Below are positions 1-7,335 of a stretch of 16,919 nt of DNA, one piece after another (positions within the stretch are counted from its first letter, which is position 1; every line of letters starts with the position of its first letter). Made by a program: the position numbers and the translations under genes. Origin of the DNA: Bacteroidota bacterium (lineage in GTDB: Bacteria; Bacteroidota; Bacteroidia; Chitinophagales; Chitinophagaceae); assembly GCA_023396345.1 (NCBI GenBank), contig JAEWWO010000097.1:1-16919 (forward strand). Direction: 5' to 3'. The notes under the pieces were generated by a model. It was given only the letters and a program-made list of their open reading frames with translations, did not search any database and had not been told where the DNA came from.

Positions 1-500
1 CCTACGACGTGTGTGTAATGGCGGGAGATTTGGGTCCAAAGAGACAGGAGGGAGATTTTCAGGTGCCTGAAGGTTTTTATTATATTTCTGAATTTAAGCC
101 AAACAGTGAGTTTTATTTAAGTATGAAACTAAACTATCCCAATGAAAGCGACAGAATTTTGAGTGATAAAATTAATCCGGGAGGAGAAATATATATACAC
201 GGAAGTTGCGTAAGTGTTGGTTGTATTCCTTTGCAGAACCATCAGGTAGAAGAGTTGTATTTACTGGCAAGCGGCGCAAAAATGAACGGGCAAAAATATA
301 TTCCTGTGCATGTGTTTCCTTTCAGATTTAACAACAGAAAAGCAATGGAATATTATTCCAATTATTCAAAAGGCGATTACAACAGTCAGCGATTTACAGT
401 ATCTCTGAAAGAGATTCATGACTATTTTGAAAATACAAAACGTTTACCGCTCATTGGTATCAACACTAATGGTGAGTATCAGTTGTTGAGCGGTTTGTAG
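1..500 (+). CDS. YafK-like murein L,D-transpeptidase, 5' end outside window
   Basis: The frame is open from the first bases (codons from position 3), so the N-terminus lies upstream of the window; the GTG at 9 is only an internal codon. About 165 C-terminal residues are visible. They carry the YkuD-fold catalytic signature HGSCVSVGCIPL (nucleotides about 198-233), with the catalytic Cys in the VGC part and the His at its start. The preceding stretch AGDLGPKRQEGDFQVPEGFY, and LNYPNESD after it, are typical of the YafK/DpaA branch of the family. Family members work in the periplasm on peptidoglycan, either as L,D-transpeptidases or, like E. coli YafK/DpaA, as hydrolases that detach proteins from the wall; which applies here cannot be told. 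The signal peptide, if any, is not visible. The gene converges on proC across a repeat-rich spacer. Confidence 0.9.
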   Translation, partial: YDVCVMAGDLGPKRQEGDFQVPEGFYYISEFKPNSEFYLSMKLNYPNESDRILSDKINPGGEIYIHGSCVSVGCIPLQNHQVEELYLLASGAKMNGQKYIPVHVFPFRFNNRKAMEYYSNYSKGDYNSQRFTVSLKEIHDYFENTKRLPLIGINTNGEYQLLSGL

Positions 501-502
501 TA

Positions 503-622
503 GGAAGTGGGGAGATGGGAGTTTGAAGTTTGAAGCCGGAAGATAACTCATTTACAAATTATCACATTAGCTTATTATCCCATTTTCCACTTTCCACTTT
601 CACTTTTCAATTATCCTCTATC
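503..622. repeat. Intergenic repeat element, copy A
   Basis: Three parts in order on the plus strand: a purine-rich arm (503-544), five 8-bp units each ending in ATT (545-584: aactcatt, tacaaatt, atcacatt, agcttatt, atcccatt), and a pyrimidine-rich arm with heptamer-like TTTCCAC repetition ending in TCCTCTATC (585-622). Bases 513-545 are identical to 696-728 in copy B. Bases 545-593 match 740-788 with two mismatches. The purine and pyrimidine arms are imperfectly complementary, so the copy could fold as a long weak stem with the octamers as its loop. Confidence 0.8.
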
Positions 623-664
623 ATTTATCTATTTTAAGATTCTTCGCTTCGCTCAGAAAGACAG

Positions 665-817
665 AGAAGTGGGAAGATGGGAGTTTGGATTTTGAAGATG
701 GGAGTTTGAAGTTTGAAGCCGGAAGATATTGAGATTATTAACTCATTTGCAAATTATCACATTAGCTTATTATCACATTTTCCACTTTCAATTTTCAACT
801 ATCCTCTATCCTCTATC
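665..817. repeat. Intergenic repeat element, copy B
   Basis: Diverged second copy of the element at 503-622. It differs by an internal duplication of a 15-bp purine block (673-687 and 694-708, both gaagatgggagtttg, 21-bp period) and by about 11 extra bases (729-739) between the purine arm and the octamers. The five octamers are at 740-779. The terminal TCCTCTATC is itself doubled (802-810 and 809-817). These are typical marks of slippage within a repeat. Confidence 0.8.
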
Positions 818-831
818 AGCTCTCCTCTAAA

Positions 832-1635
832 TTACATGTCATTCTTTATTTTCTTGTAGCTGGTGGTGATACCGCGGATGAGTGAAGAGGAAAAACCTCT
901 GTGTTCCATTTCGTTCAAACCCGCAATGGTACACCCTTGTGGCGTAGTAACCTTGTCTATTTCTTCTTCGGGATGACGATTTTGTTGCAGTAATAAATCA
1001 GCAGCTCCCTTTACGGTTTGTGCGGCAATCAATGCAGCCGTTTTTGCACTAAAGCCAATTTCTATACCCCCCTGAATATTGGCACGTACATAGCGCAATG
1101 CATAGGCAGTGCCGCAGGCACCCAGGACGGTTGCTGCGTCCATTAGTTTTTCATCAATGATTACACTCTTGCCTACCTGATTAAACAAAGCTGTAACTTC
1201 TTCCTCCTGTTCCTTTGTAGCATTTACGCTACAGATACAGGTCATGCTTTCGTTGATGGCAATAGCCGTATTGGGCATCGCACGGAAAAGAGTGAATTTG
1301 TCAGAAGACAACATTTGCTGTAAATCTTTTATCCAGACACCTGTGATTACACTGATTAACTTATGTTTTTCCGGTTGTAAATCAGGGAGTAGTTTGCTGA
1401 TAACTTCTGCTATCTGAAAGGGTTTTACAGCAAGAATAATCCATTCACTTTGTTGTATGGCTGCATTATTATCACTGGTAACTGTTACTCCTTTTTGTGC
1501 AAAATGTTCCAGTGCTGTAGTATTTCTTCTGGTGACGATGATTTCTTCCGGTTGCTTAAAGCCGCTGCTGATGAGTCCCTGAGCTATGGATGCACCTAAG
1601 TTTCCGCCACCGATGATAGCAATTTTCCCTTTCAT
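832..1635 (-). CDS. proC: Pyrroline-5-carboxylate reductase
   Basis: Reduces 1-pyrroline-5-carboxylate to L-proline with NAD(P)H in the cytoplasm, the last step of proline synthesis. The 267-aa product has the usual family length. An N-terminal Rossmann motif (IIGGGNLG, residues 7-14) binds the dinucleotide. AVKP (69-72) and RAMPNT (118-123) are typical P5CR blocks. The C-terminal dimerisation domain holds the signature around VTTPQGCTIAGL (229-240). I chose the ATG at 1633-1635; a TTG three codons upstream is possible, but it sits only 2 bp from the gltX stop. With the ATG the gap to gltX is 10 bp, so the two genes are probably co-transcribed. Substrate could come from glutamate, or from arginine-derived ornithine made by the enzymes at 3968-6409 if an aminotransferase is encoded elsewhere. 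Confidence 0.95.
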   Translation of the reverse strand: MKGKIAIIGGGNLGASIAQGLISSGFKQPEEIIVTRRNTTALEHFAQKGVTVTSDNNAAIQQSEWIILAVKPFQIAEVISKLLPDLQPEKHKLISVITGVWIKDLQQMLSSDKFTLFRAMPNTAIAINESMTCICSVNATKEQEEEVTALFNQVGKSVIIDEKLMDAATVLGACGTAYALRYVRANIQGGIEIGFSAKTAALIAAQTVKGAADLLLQQNRHPEEEIDKVTTPQGCTIAGLNEMEHRGFSSSLIRGITTSYKKIKNDM

Positions 1636-1645
1636 ATACTGCAAT

Positions 1646-3192
1646 TTATTGTTTCAGTTTTTGTAATCCGTTTTGTATTCTTTTAATGGTTTCCTCTTTG
1701 CCTATGAATTCTGCAATTTCAAAAACATGTGGTCCGAATTTTCCGCCTACCAGCATTATTCTTAAAGGAAGCATCAATTCTCCCGGCTTTATATTTTTAG
1801 AGGCTGCAAGTTCTTTAAAATGATTTTCCAGATGCTCGTTTGTAAAATCTTCTTCGTTCATGGAAGCATAAGCTTCTGTCAAAGTTTCGAAAAAGTTGTA
1901 TTTTTCTTCTGACCATTTTTTCTCAATTGAAGATATATCAATGGTTTCAGGTGTTTTAAAGAAGAAGGCAGACTGTTCGGCGAAATCATTTAAAAGTGTA
2001 CAGCGTTCTTTCACAAGGTCTATTACTTTCTCTAACTTTGATTCACTGTCCGGTGAAATATTGTTGCTTTCTAATATTGGTTTTACGTAGGTTGCCAGAT
2101 AGGATGCTGAAGAACGTTTAATCCATTCATGGTTGAACCATAAAGCTTTTTCATAATTAAACTTTGCTCCGGCTTTGTGAATTCTGTCTACAGAAAACTT
2201 CTGAATTAATTCCTCCATAGAAAAAATTTCCTGCTCAGAACCATCGTTCCAGCCGAGCAACGCCAGCATGTTTACAAATGCTTCAGGAAGAAATCCTTTT
2301 TCCCTGAAACCGTTGGAATATTCATTGGTTCTGGGGTCTGTCCAGTCCATGGCAAACACGGGAAAGCCCAGTCGCTCACCGTCTCTTTTAGATAATTTTC
2401 CTTTGCCATCCGGCTTAAGAATAAGAGGAAGATGCGCCCATTGCGGCATGTTTTCAAGTCCGAATAAATACTCCCACAATTTTACATGTACAGGTGCACT
2501 TGGCAACCACTCTTCTCCACGGAATGCGTGTGAAATCTGCATCAGATAATCATCTACAACAACAGCGAGATGATAAGTGGGCATGCCATCGGCTTTTAAT
2601 AATACCTTGTCATCAACTTCCGATGTATTAAATTGTACTTCTCCGCGAATCATATCTGTAAAAGAAATCTGCTCATTTACAGGCATCTTTATTCTGATAA
2701 CGTAGGGTGTATTGTTTTGTAAAAGATTGTCGGTTTCTTCTTTCGACAGAGAAAGCGAATTACGCATTCTATCTCTTAGAGTAGCATCGTATCTGGGCGA
2801 CGGATTGTTTTCCGTTTTAAATTCCGTACGCATTTTTCCAGCTCTTCCGGTGTATCAAAGGCATAATAAGCAAAATCTTTTTCAATTAATTCTTCTGCAT
2901 ATTTTTTATAAATGCCTTTTTCTTTTCTTTCACTTTGTCTGTAGGGTCCGTACTCACCACCTTTCTGCACACTTTCGTCAGGCTCAAGACCGCACCAGGC
3001 AAGCGTTTCACTGATGTATTCTTCCGCACCTTCTACAAAGCGGGTCTGATCGGTATCTTCAATTCTTAAAACAAATTGTCCGTTGTTTTGTTTAGTAAAC
3101 AAATAATTAAAAAGGACTGTTCTTACGCCGCCAAGATGCAATCCTCCGGTGGGAGAAGGCGCAAAGCGTGTTCTTACTGTTCTGTTGCTCAT
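1646..3192 (-). CDS. gltX: Glutamate--tRNA ligase, reading frame split by an apparent 1-nt deletion
   Basis: Class I aminoacyl-tRNA synthetase that charges tRNA-Glu. The protein is complete in content but spread over two frames. Piece 1 (3192 down to about 2838) encodes residues 1-120 with the HIGH-type motif [12 protein letters not shown] (11-22) and continues out of frame to a stop at 2776. Piece 2 (2833 down to 1646, 395 codons) begins [18 protein letters not shown] and holds the KMSKS equivalent KLSKR and the anticodon-binding C-terminal part. Joining ...TPEELEK to MRTEF... gives about 515 aa, the normal length for Bacteroidota GltX, with nothing missing or duplicated. The break falls in a run of five A (coding strand) where six would keep the frame. 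gltX is essential in most bacteria, so an assembly or sequencing indel is the likeliest explanation. A recent mutation or -1 slippage are alternatives. Confidence 0.9.
2831..2839 (-). other. gltX: Frameshift site in gltX
   Basis: The plus strand reads CATTTTTCC (coding strand GGAAAAATG). The upstream frame reads GAA-AAA-TGC and the family-like downstream frame reads AAA-ATG-CGT. One additional A in the run would restore a single frame. A -1 slip on AAA would give exactly the same protein, ELEK-MRTEF. Confidence 0.85.
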
Positions 3193-3197
3193 GAGAG

Positions 3198-3205
3198 CAA
3201 AGATA
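3198..3205 (-). promoter_or_regulatory. Possible -7 promoter box for gltX
   Basis: The minus strand reads TATCTTTG, a match to the Bacteroidota TAnnTTTG box, five bases before the gltX ATG. No clear TTTG-type -33 element lies at the expected distance. If used, transcription would start at or next to the ATG, giving a nearly leaderless mRNA. A weak call resting on one short motif. Confidence 0.3.
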
Positions 3206-3332
3206 AAATATAAATGGCTTTAATGAATATTTCGTTTGTATTGATTAAAGTATGAAAAATATTATTTTATGATTTTAATCTGTACAATATTTTTTTAATT
3301 ATAGAACAATCATGTATTTGCAATGGAAATGT

Positions 3333-3357
3333 TGATAAGATAATAGATTTCTTATCA
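3333..3357. terminator. Perfect 8-bp inverted repeat downstream of msrB
   Basis: TGATAAGA and TCTTATCA flank a 9-base loop, 13 bases past the msrB stop in the direction of msrB transcription. The stem is AT-rich and is not followed by a T-run, so it is at best a weak terminator or an mRNA 3'-end stabiliser. The rest of the msrB-gltX gap (3193-3369) is very AT-rich and shows no gene. Confidence 0.35.
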
Positions 3358-3369
3358 TGAAAAAAATAT

Positions 3370-3945
3370 TTATTTTTTCTCAAAATCAAGTATTACTCCG
3401 TTGATGCAATAACGCAACCCTGTAGGCGGCGGACCGTCTTCAAATACATGGCCTAAATGCGCTTTGCATCTGCCGCATTGCACTTCGGTTCTTACCATTC
3501 CGTGGCTGTTGTCGGGAAGATATATAATGGCTCCTTTGTTTACCGGCTCAAAAAAACTTGGCCATCCGCATCCGGAATCAAACTTTGTGTCGCTTTTAAA
3601 TAAAGGATTACCACAGGCTTTGCAGTGATAGGTTCCTACTTCTTTGGATGTTTCAAATGCACTGGTAAAAGGTCTTTCTGTTCCCTTTTGGCGTGCTATA
3701 TAAAATACATCTTCAGATAAAATATTTTTCCACTCCTCATCAGTAAGATTAACTTTGTTGGTGTCCGTTTTTGAGTAATGAGGATTATTTTTTTCTTCTG
3801 TCATAATCGTTTTTTTAGTTTCGGATTTACTGTTGTTTTCCTGTGTGTTACACGAAAACAATATAGAGCAAATCAGTAAAAGTTGTAGATACGAATATAA
3901 TGTATTTTTTGAAAAGGCAGTATATGGTTTTGATTGTATGTTCAT
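3370..3945 (-). CDS. msrB: Peptide-methionine (R)-S-oxide reductase, predicted lipoprotein
   Basis: Reduces the R-epimer of methionine sulfoxide in oxidised proteins. The SelR domain occupies roughly residues 66-189. Zinc Cys pairs are C108/C111 (CKAC) and C157/C160 (CGRC). The block SGCGWPSF (124-131) carries C126, likely the resolving Cys, and RYCIN holds the catalytic C180. The N-terminus has a hydrophobic stretch ending in a lipobox-like LFSC (C32), then a polar low-complexity linker, so the enzyme is probably a membrane-anchored lipoprotein that repairs envelope proteins. A start at Met48 would give a cytoplasmic protein, but the lipobox argues for the long form. The gene begins 22 bp after the ctlX stop and may be co-transcribed with it. 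Confidence 0.92.
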   Translation of the reverse strand: MNIQSKPYTAFSKNTLYSYLQLLLICSILFSCNTQENNSKSETKKTIMTEEKNNPHYSKTDTNKVNLTDEEWKNILSEDVFYIARQKGTERPFTSAFETSKEVGTYHCKACGNPLFKSDTKFDSGCGWPSFFEPVNKGAIIYLPDNSHGMVRTEVQCGRCKAHLGHVFEDGPPPTGLRYCINGVILDFEKK

Positions 3946-3967
3946 ATAAACTTAACGAAAAACTTTG

Positions 3968-4885
3968 CTATTTCTTATGCAGGAATATTTCTGTAATCAT
4001 ACAGCGAACGCTTCCTCCACCGATTTTTTCAATTAAAGAAATATCAACAGATTGCAACTGTGTATGTCTGTTGAACATATATTTCTGTTCAGACCTTAAT
4101 GAGTTAAAAGCTGTTTGGCTTAAGACGGTTATTTTTTTATCATTCATATTTTTAATTTGCAACATATTTCCGGCAAAGCTGTGCATTTGTTCGTATGAAA
4201 TAGCAATAATATCATGATTGGTTTTGCGTAGCATTTTTGAAAGTTCTATCTGATCTTTTACTTCTTCCAAAGCCTCAAGGCAAACAACGGCGTAGGTTTC
4301 GCCTATGTGCATCATCACATTGGTATGATAAATTTCGTCTTCATTTTTATCCGATGCTTTAAAACTAAAGGGTGTGTAGTTAATCTCGCCGCAAAAATCT
4401 TCAAAAAGTTCTTTGTTGGTTCTTTGCGATAAACAGGCATACGCAATTTTGTTAGAGTGGTCAAAAACTATACTGCCCGTACTTTCCAGATAACTGTGTT
4501 GCTCTACTTTTCCCGATAAATCAGTATAATTTTTTACAATAAATTCATTCTGTAATTTTTCAATAATATCAGGTCTGATTTCTTTTTGTCTGTTTTCAGC
4601 CTTTACAGGAAAGATATATAAACTGCCGTCGGGCAATGTACACAGCCAGTTGTTAGAGAAAACAGCGTCGGGTTTTACGGGTAAGTCAGTATCTTCCATT
4701 TCAATAATGTCTACTGCATTTTCGCGCAGGATTCTGGTCATATTATCAAATTCGTTGCGGGCTTTTTCGGCAACATCTTCTGCCGTATAGTCGACTTTAG
4801 ATTGAAAGATATTGTCTTTTTCTGTTTCTGTATTAAAACCAAATCTGCGTGGTTTTATCATCATTATAGTGGATGCAAGCTGCAT
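3968..4885 (-). CDS. ctlX: CtlX-type citrulline hydrolase (amidinotransferase/DDAH fold)
   Basis: A 305-aa member of the guanidine-modifying enzyme superfamily. The N-terminus (STIMMIKPRRFGFN) and overall layout match the citrulline-utilisation hydrolase group (CtlX, citrulline ureidase), which splits citrulline into ornithine, CO2 and ammonia. Likely active-site residues are D73 (PDAVFSNNW), E134 (LESTGS), H187 (YHTNVMM) and the nucleophile C295 (GGGSVRCM). No signal peptide is visible, so it is probably cytoplasmic. It starts 6 bp after the arginine deiminase stop, which strongly suggests one transcript and a two-step pathway from arginine via citrulline to ornithine. A dimethylarginine hydrolase or another amidinohydrolase role is possible from sequence alone; the pairing with arginine deiminase favours citrulline. 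Confidence 0.85.
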   Translation of the reverse strand: MQLASTIMMIKPRRFGFNTETEKDNIFQSKVDYTAEDVAEKARNEFDNMTRILRENAVDIIEMEDTDLPVKPDAVFSNNWLCTLPDGSLYIFPVKAENRQKEIRPDIIEKLQNEFIVKNYTDLSGKVEQHSYLESTGSIVFDHSNKIAYACLSQRTNKELFEDFCGEINYTPFSFKASDKNEDEIYHTNVMMHIGETYAVVCLEALEEVKDQIELSKMLRKTNHDIIAISYEQMHSFAGNMLQIKNMNDKKITVLSQTAFNSLRSEQKYMFNRHTQLQSVDISLIEKIGGGSVRCMITEIFLHKK

Positions 4886-4891
4886 ATAATT

Positions 4892-6409
4892 TTAATTTAA
4901 CTCATCTCTTAATAAGGGCAGACTCATGCAATGAGAGCCGCCTCTTGCCCTTGATAATTCAGAAGAACTTAATAAAATAAGCGTGTCTTTAATGTCTTCC
5001 GGTTTTTTCTTACCGCTCATAAAAGATTGTAATAAATCTTCCACACGCACTACACTAAACCCATTCTCTCTGAAGCTTTGAGAAGTTTTTTCATTTCTTT
5101 CATAGCCAATAACCACGCCTTCTTTCAAAGCCAGCACATTGCAGGAATCTGTCCATTGTTCGCGCTCATCATAAGGGAAAATATTCTCGGCACTGTAAAT
5201 GATTTTTACCTCTTCGGCTGGAATGCCAAAGTCTTCTGTACTGATATTTCTTAATAAGGATTCAAGTCCGTTAATGGTATCGCTGATATTTTTTTCGTAA
5301 TCCTTTTCTGGAGAATAGACTTCTTTTATCTTCTTTTCAAACCGAAAAACCTCCACATGAAAATCCTGCTCGACAGATGCTTCGTGTGTAATTCTTTCAT
5401 AATAACTGCGACGAACTTTATCCTTGTTTATCATTTCCGAAAATCTGCCAAACAGTACCCAAACGCCTTTGCTCACCTGCGTAAACACAGTGTCTATATG
5501 CATCATAGCACGGTGTTTGGGAATTTTGATTACCGATATTTTTTCTACACCGGTTTTTTTGTTTTTGAAAATAGCATGAATTAATTCATTAATTCCTGAT
5601 GCGGTAGTTCTTTCGCTGCATCCGATTAATAAATGATTCGGAGCAATCATCATTACATCGCCACCTTCAATACTTGTTTTTCTTTTTATCTGTGTTTCTT
5701 CGTCCAACAAAAAGAAATCTCCGGGTTCTGATATTTCAATCAGCTTATCTTCATTGTCTTTAAAAAGCAGATTCTGAGCAATGTAGCGCATCAGCAGCGA
5801 TTCTCTTTCTCTTGCGGGAGTATGTGCATTGCTCAAAAGAAAATGTTCATTAATGGTAATGCCAATATCTCTGGTGAAAATAAAATTGGGCAGCGGCGGA
5901 AAAATAAATTCTGCGCTTTTATTTTTGTGATTTACAAGCGTTCCTGATATAAGAATTTTTGCCAGAGCGTGCGCATCATTTATTTTCTCCAGTTTTTTTT
6001 CTGTTATGGTACTTACACCTTCCCAGGCACAAATAGCGGCAATAATGCGTTTGCGGATTTCTTTTTTCTTCAGAATTTTGGCGAGAAGAAATTGCGTATC
6101 CATCACACAATCGCTGTTGTAATAATTTTTATTCTCCGGTTTGTAACAGTCGTATTTATTGGCTTCCGGGGCATTCTTCTCAAAATCGCAAACATACTTT
6201 GCTTTTTCCGGATCCAGAAAAAAAAGCAACAGCTTAATATAATTGTTGTACTCTTTGCGCATTTGCGTTAAATGCACGGTATCGTCATACAGCCATTCTT
6301 TAAATTTTCCGGGAACTATTTTTCCAATACCTCCGTCGGGGCTATGGATAATTAATCTTTTTAATTTTCCGATTTCTGAAGAAACCTGAATCTTCAATTT
6401 TTCACTCAT
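4892..6409 (-). CDS. arcA: Arginine deiminase (long Bacteroidota form)
   Basis: Hydrolyses arginine to citrulline and ammonia. The 505-aa product has all core motifs of the family: FTRD with D181, IEGGD with E248, HIDTVFT with H304 and D306, and the C-terminal RGGSHCMSLPLLRDE with nucleophile C494. It is about 90-100 residues longer than classical deiminases (around 410 aa). The extra sequence is mainly a Cys- and Lys-rich N-terminal region (about residues 70-140) and a stretch around 340-400. I start at the ATG 6407-6409; a TTG three codons upstream is possible. The gene is divergent from nadE across about 94 bp of AT-rich DNA that must hold both promoters. No arcB (carbamoyltransferase) or arcC (carbamate kinase) lies in the window, so this is not the ATP-yielding ADI pathway. 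Confidence 0.93.
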   Translation of the reverse strand: MSEKLKIQVSSEIGKLKRLIIHSPDGGIGKIVPGKFKEWLYDDTVHLTQMRKEYNNYIKLLLFFLDPEKAKYVCDFEKNAPEANKYDCYKPENKNYYNSDCVMDTQFLLAKILKKKEIRKRIIAAICAWEGVSTITEKKLEKINDAHALAKILISGTLVNHKNKSAEFIFPPLPNFIFTRDIGITINEHFLLSNAHTPARERESLLMRYIAQNLLFKDNEDKLIEISEPGDFFLLDEETQIKRKTSIEGGDVMMIAPNHLLIGCSERTTASGINELIHAIFKNKKTGVEKISVIKIPKHRAMMHIDTVFTQVSKGVWVLFGRFSEMINKDKVRRSYYERITHEASVEQDFHVEVFRFEKKIKEVYSPEKDYEKNISDTINGLESLLRNISTEDFGIPAEEVKIIYSAENIFPYDEREQWTDSCNVLALKEGVVIGYERNEKTSQSFRENGFSVVRVEDLLQSFMSGKKKPEDIKDTLILLSSSELSRARGGSHCMSLPLLRDELN

Positions 6410-6503
6410 AAACAGCAAAAATTATTTACGGCAAGTTAAAATAATTTTTTCGTAACCCGAGTGTTTTGTATTTTTAAAATTAATTACAGAATAAACTAAA
6501 CTT

Positions 6504-7289
6504 ATGAAAACGCAGAAAATAATAAATCACATTATATCATGGATGAAAGATTACGCCGCAAAAGCACATGTTGATGGTTTTATTGTCGGTGTTTCGGGAG
6601 GGGTAGATTCGGCGGTTGTTTCTGCATTGGCAGCGCGTACAGGCATGAAGACTTTATTGCTGGAAATGCCTATTCATCAGGCTTCTGATCAGGTAAGCCG
6701 TGCGCGGAATCACATCAATAGTTTAAAAGAGAAGTTCCCGAATGTTGATAACCTTACGGTGAATTTAACTCCGGTGTTCGATAGTTTTGTTTCGCAAACA
6801 TCCTCTGATGACGAAGAGATAAGAGAGCTTGCTCTGGCTAATACAAGAGCACGTTTGCGCATGACTACATTGTATTATTATGCACAAATAAACGGGTTGC
6901 TCGTTGCCGGTACAGGAAATAAAGTAGAAGATTTTGGCGTAGGCTTCTTTACAAAATATGGCGATGGAGGTGTAGACATTAGTCCTATAGCCGATTTGCT
7001 GAAAACACAGGTATATACACTTGCGAAAGAATTGGATATTATTGAAAGCATACAAACGGCTGCACCAACCGATGGACTTTTTGCAAACTCTCCTACTGAT
7101 GAAGATCAGATTGGAGCAAGTTATCCTGAGCTGGAGTGGGCTATGAGTGTGGCAGATACACATGAGCCGGAAGATTTTGAAGGCAGACAAAAGGAGGTAC
7201 TTACAATATATAAAAGCAGGCACAGAGCCAATAAACACAAAATGGTTCCTATCCCTGTGTGTGATATTCCTGATGAGTATTTTGAATAA
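6504..7289 (+). CDS. nadE: NH3-dependent NAD+ synthetase
   Basis: Adenylates and amidates nicotinic acid adenine dinucleotide to NAD+, the last step of NAD synthesis. The 261 residues cover only the synthetase domain; there is no N-terminal glutaminase domain, so free ammonia is the expected nitrogen donor. The PP-loop is SGGVDSAV (31-38). AGTGNKVEDFGVGFFTKYGD (135-154) and VDISPIADLLKTQVY are typical NadE blocks for substrate and cofactor binding. The ATG at 6504 is the natural start of the family alignment. It is divergent from arginine deiminase and lies 46 bp before the MFS gene. Ammonia from the deiminase and CtlX could feed it, but that is only suggested by position. Confidence 0.95.
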   Translation: MKTQKIINHIISWMKDYAAKAHVDGFIVGVSGGVDSAVVSALAARTGMKTLLLEMPIHQASDQVSRARNHINSLKEKFPNVDNLTVNLTPVFDSFVSQTSSDDEEIRELALANTRARLRMTTLYYYAQINGLLVAGTGNKVEDFGVGFFTKYGDGGVDISPIADLLKTQVYTLAKELDIIESIQTAAPTDGLFANSPTDEDQIGASYPELEWAMSVADTHEPEDFEGRQKEVLTIYKSRHRANKHKMVPIPVCDIPDEYFE

Positions 7290-7335
7290 ATTAGAATATG
7301 TATTTTATCGTTTTAAACCAAAATTCTGTAAGTTT

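Larger units (their letters stand above)
501..831. other. Non-coding repeat-rich spacer between convergent genes
   Basis: This 331 bp stretch lies between the stop codons of the L,D-transpeptidase gene and proC. I see no credible coding frame. It consists of two diverged copies of one element (503-622 and 665-817) and a short linker with a TTCGC tandem. Strand composition is strongly skewed: purine-rich blocks at 503-544 and 665-727, pyrimidine-rich blocks at 580-625 and 778-829. No canonical hairpin plus T-run terminator is obvious, although the purine and pyrimidine arms could pair imperfectly in a transcript. Confidence 0.8.

Noticed and set aside
501..831. CRISPR array or IS remnant in the repeat-rich spacer
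   Set aside because: Repeats are imperfect, nested and of unequal spacing; there are no unique equal-length spacers, no transposase fragment and no terminal inverted repeats with a target duplication.
2776..3192. gltX pieces as two separate functional genes, or a truncated GluQ-type paralogue
   Set aside because: The two frames join into one normal-length GltX with no missing or repeated residues, and the first piece has no natural C-terminus; a single broken gene is simpler.
6410..6503. Divergent promoters or operator between arginine deiminase and nadE
   Set aside because: The region must contain promoters, but I found no clear TAnnTTTG box or inverted-repeat operator, so no specific site is called.
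6765..7238. 157-codon minus-strand open frame inside nadE
   Set aside because: Fully antisense to conserved NadE blocks; its Cys- and Ile-rich translation looks like an antisense artefact.
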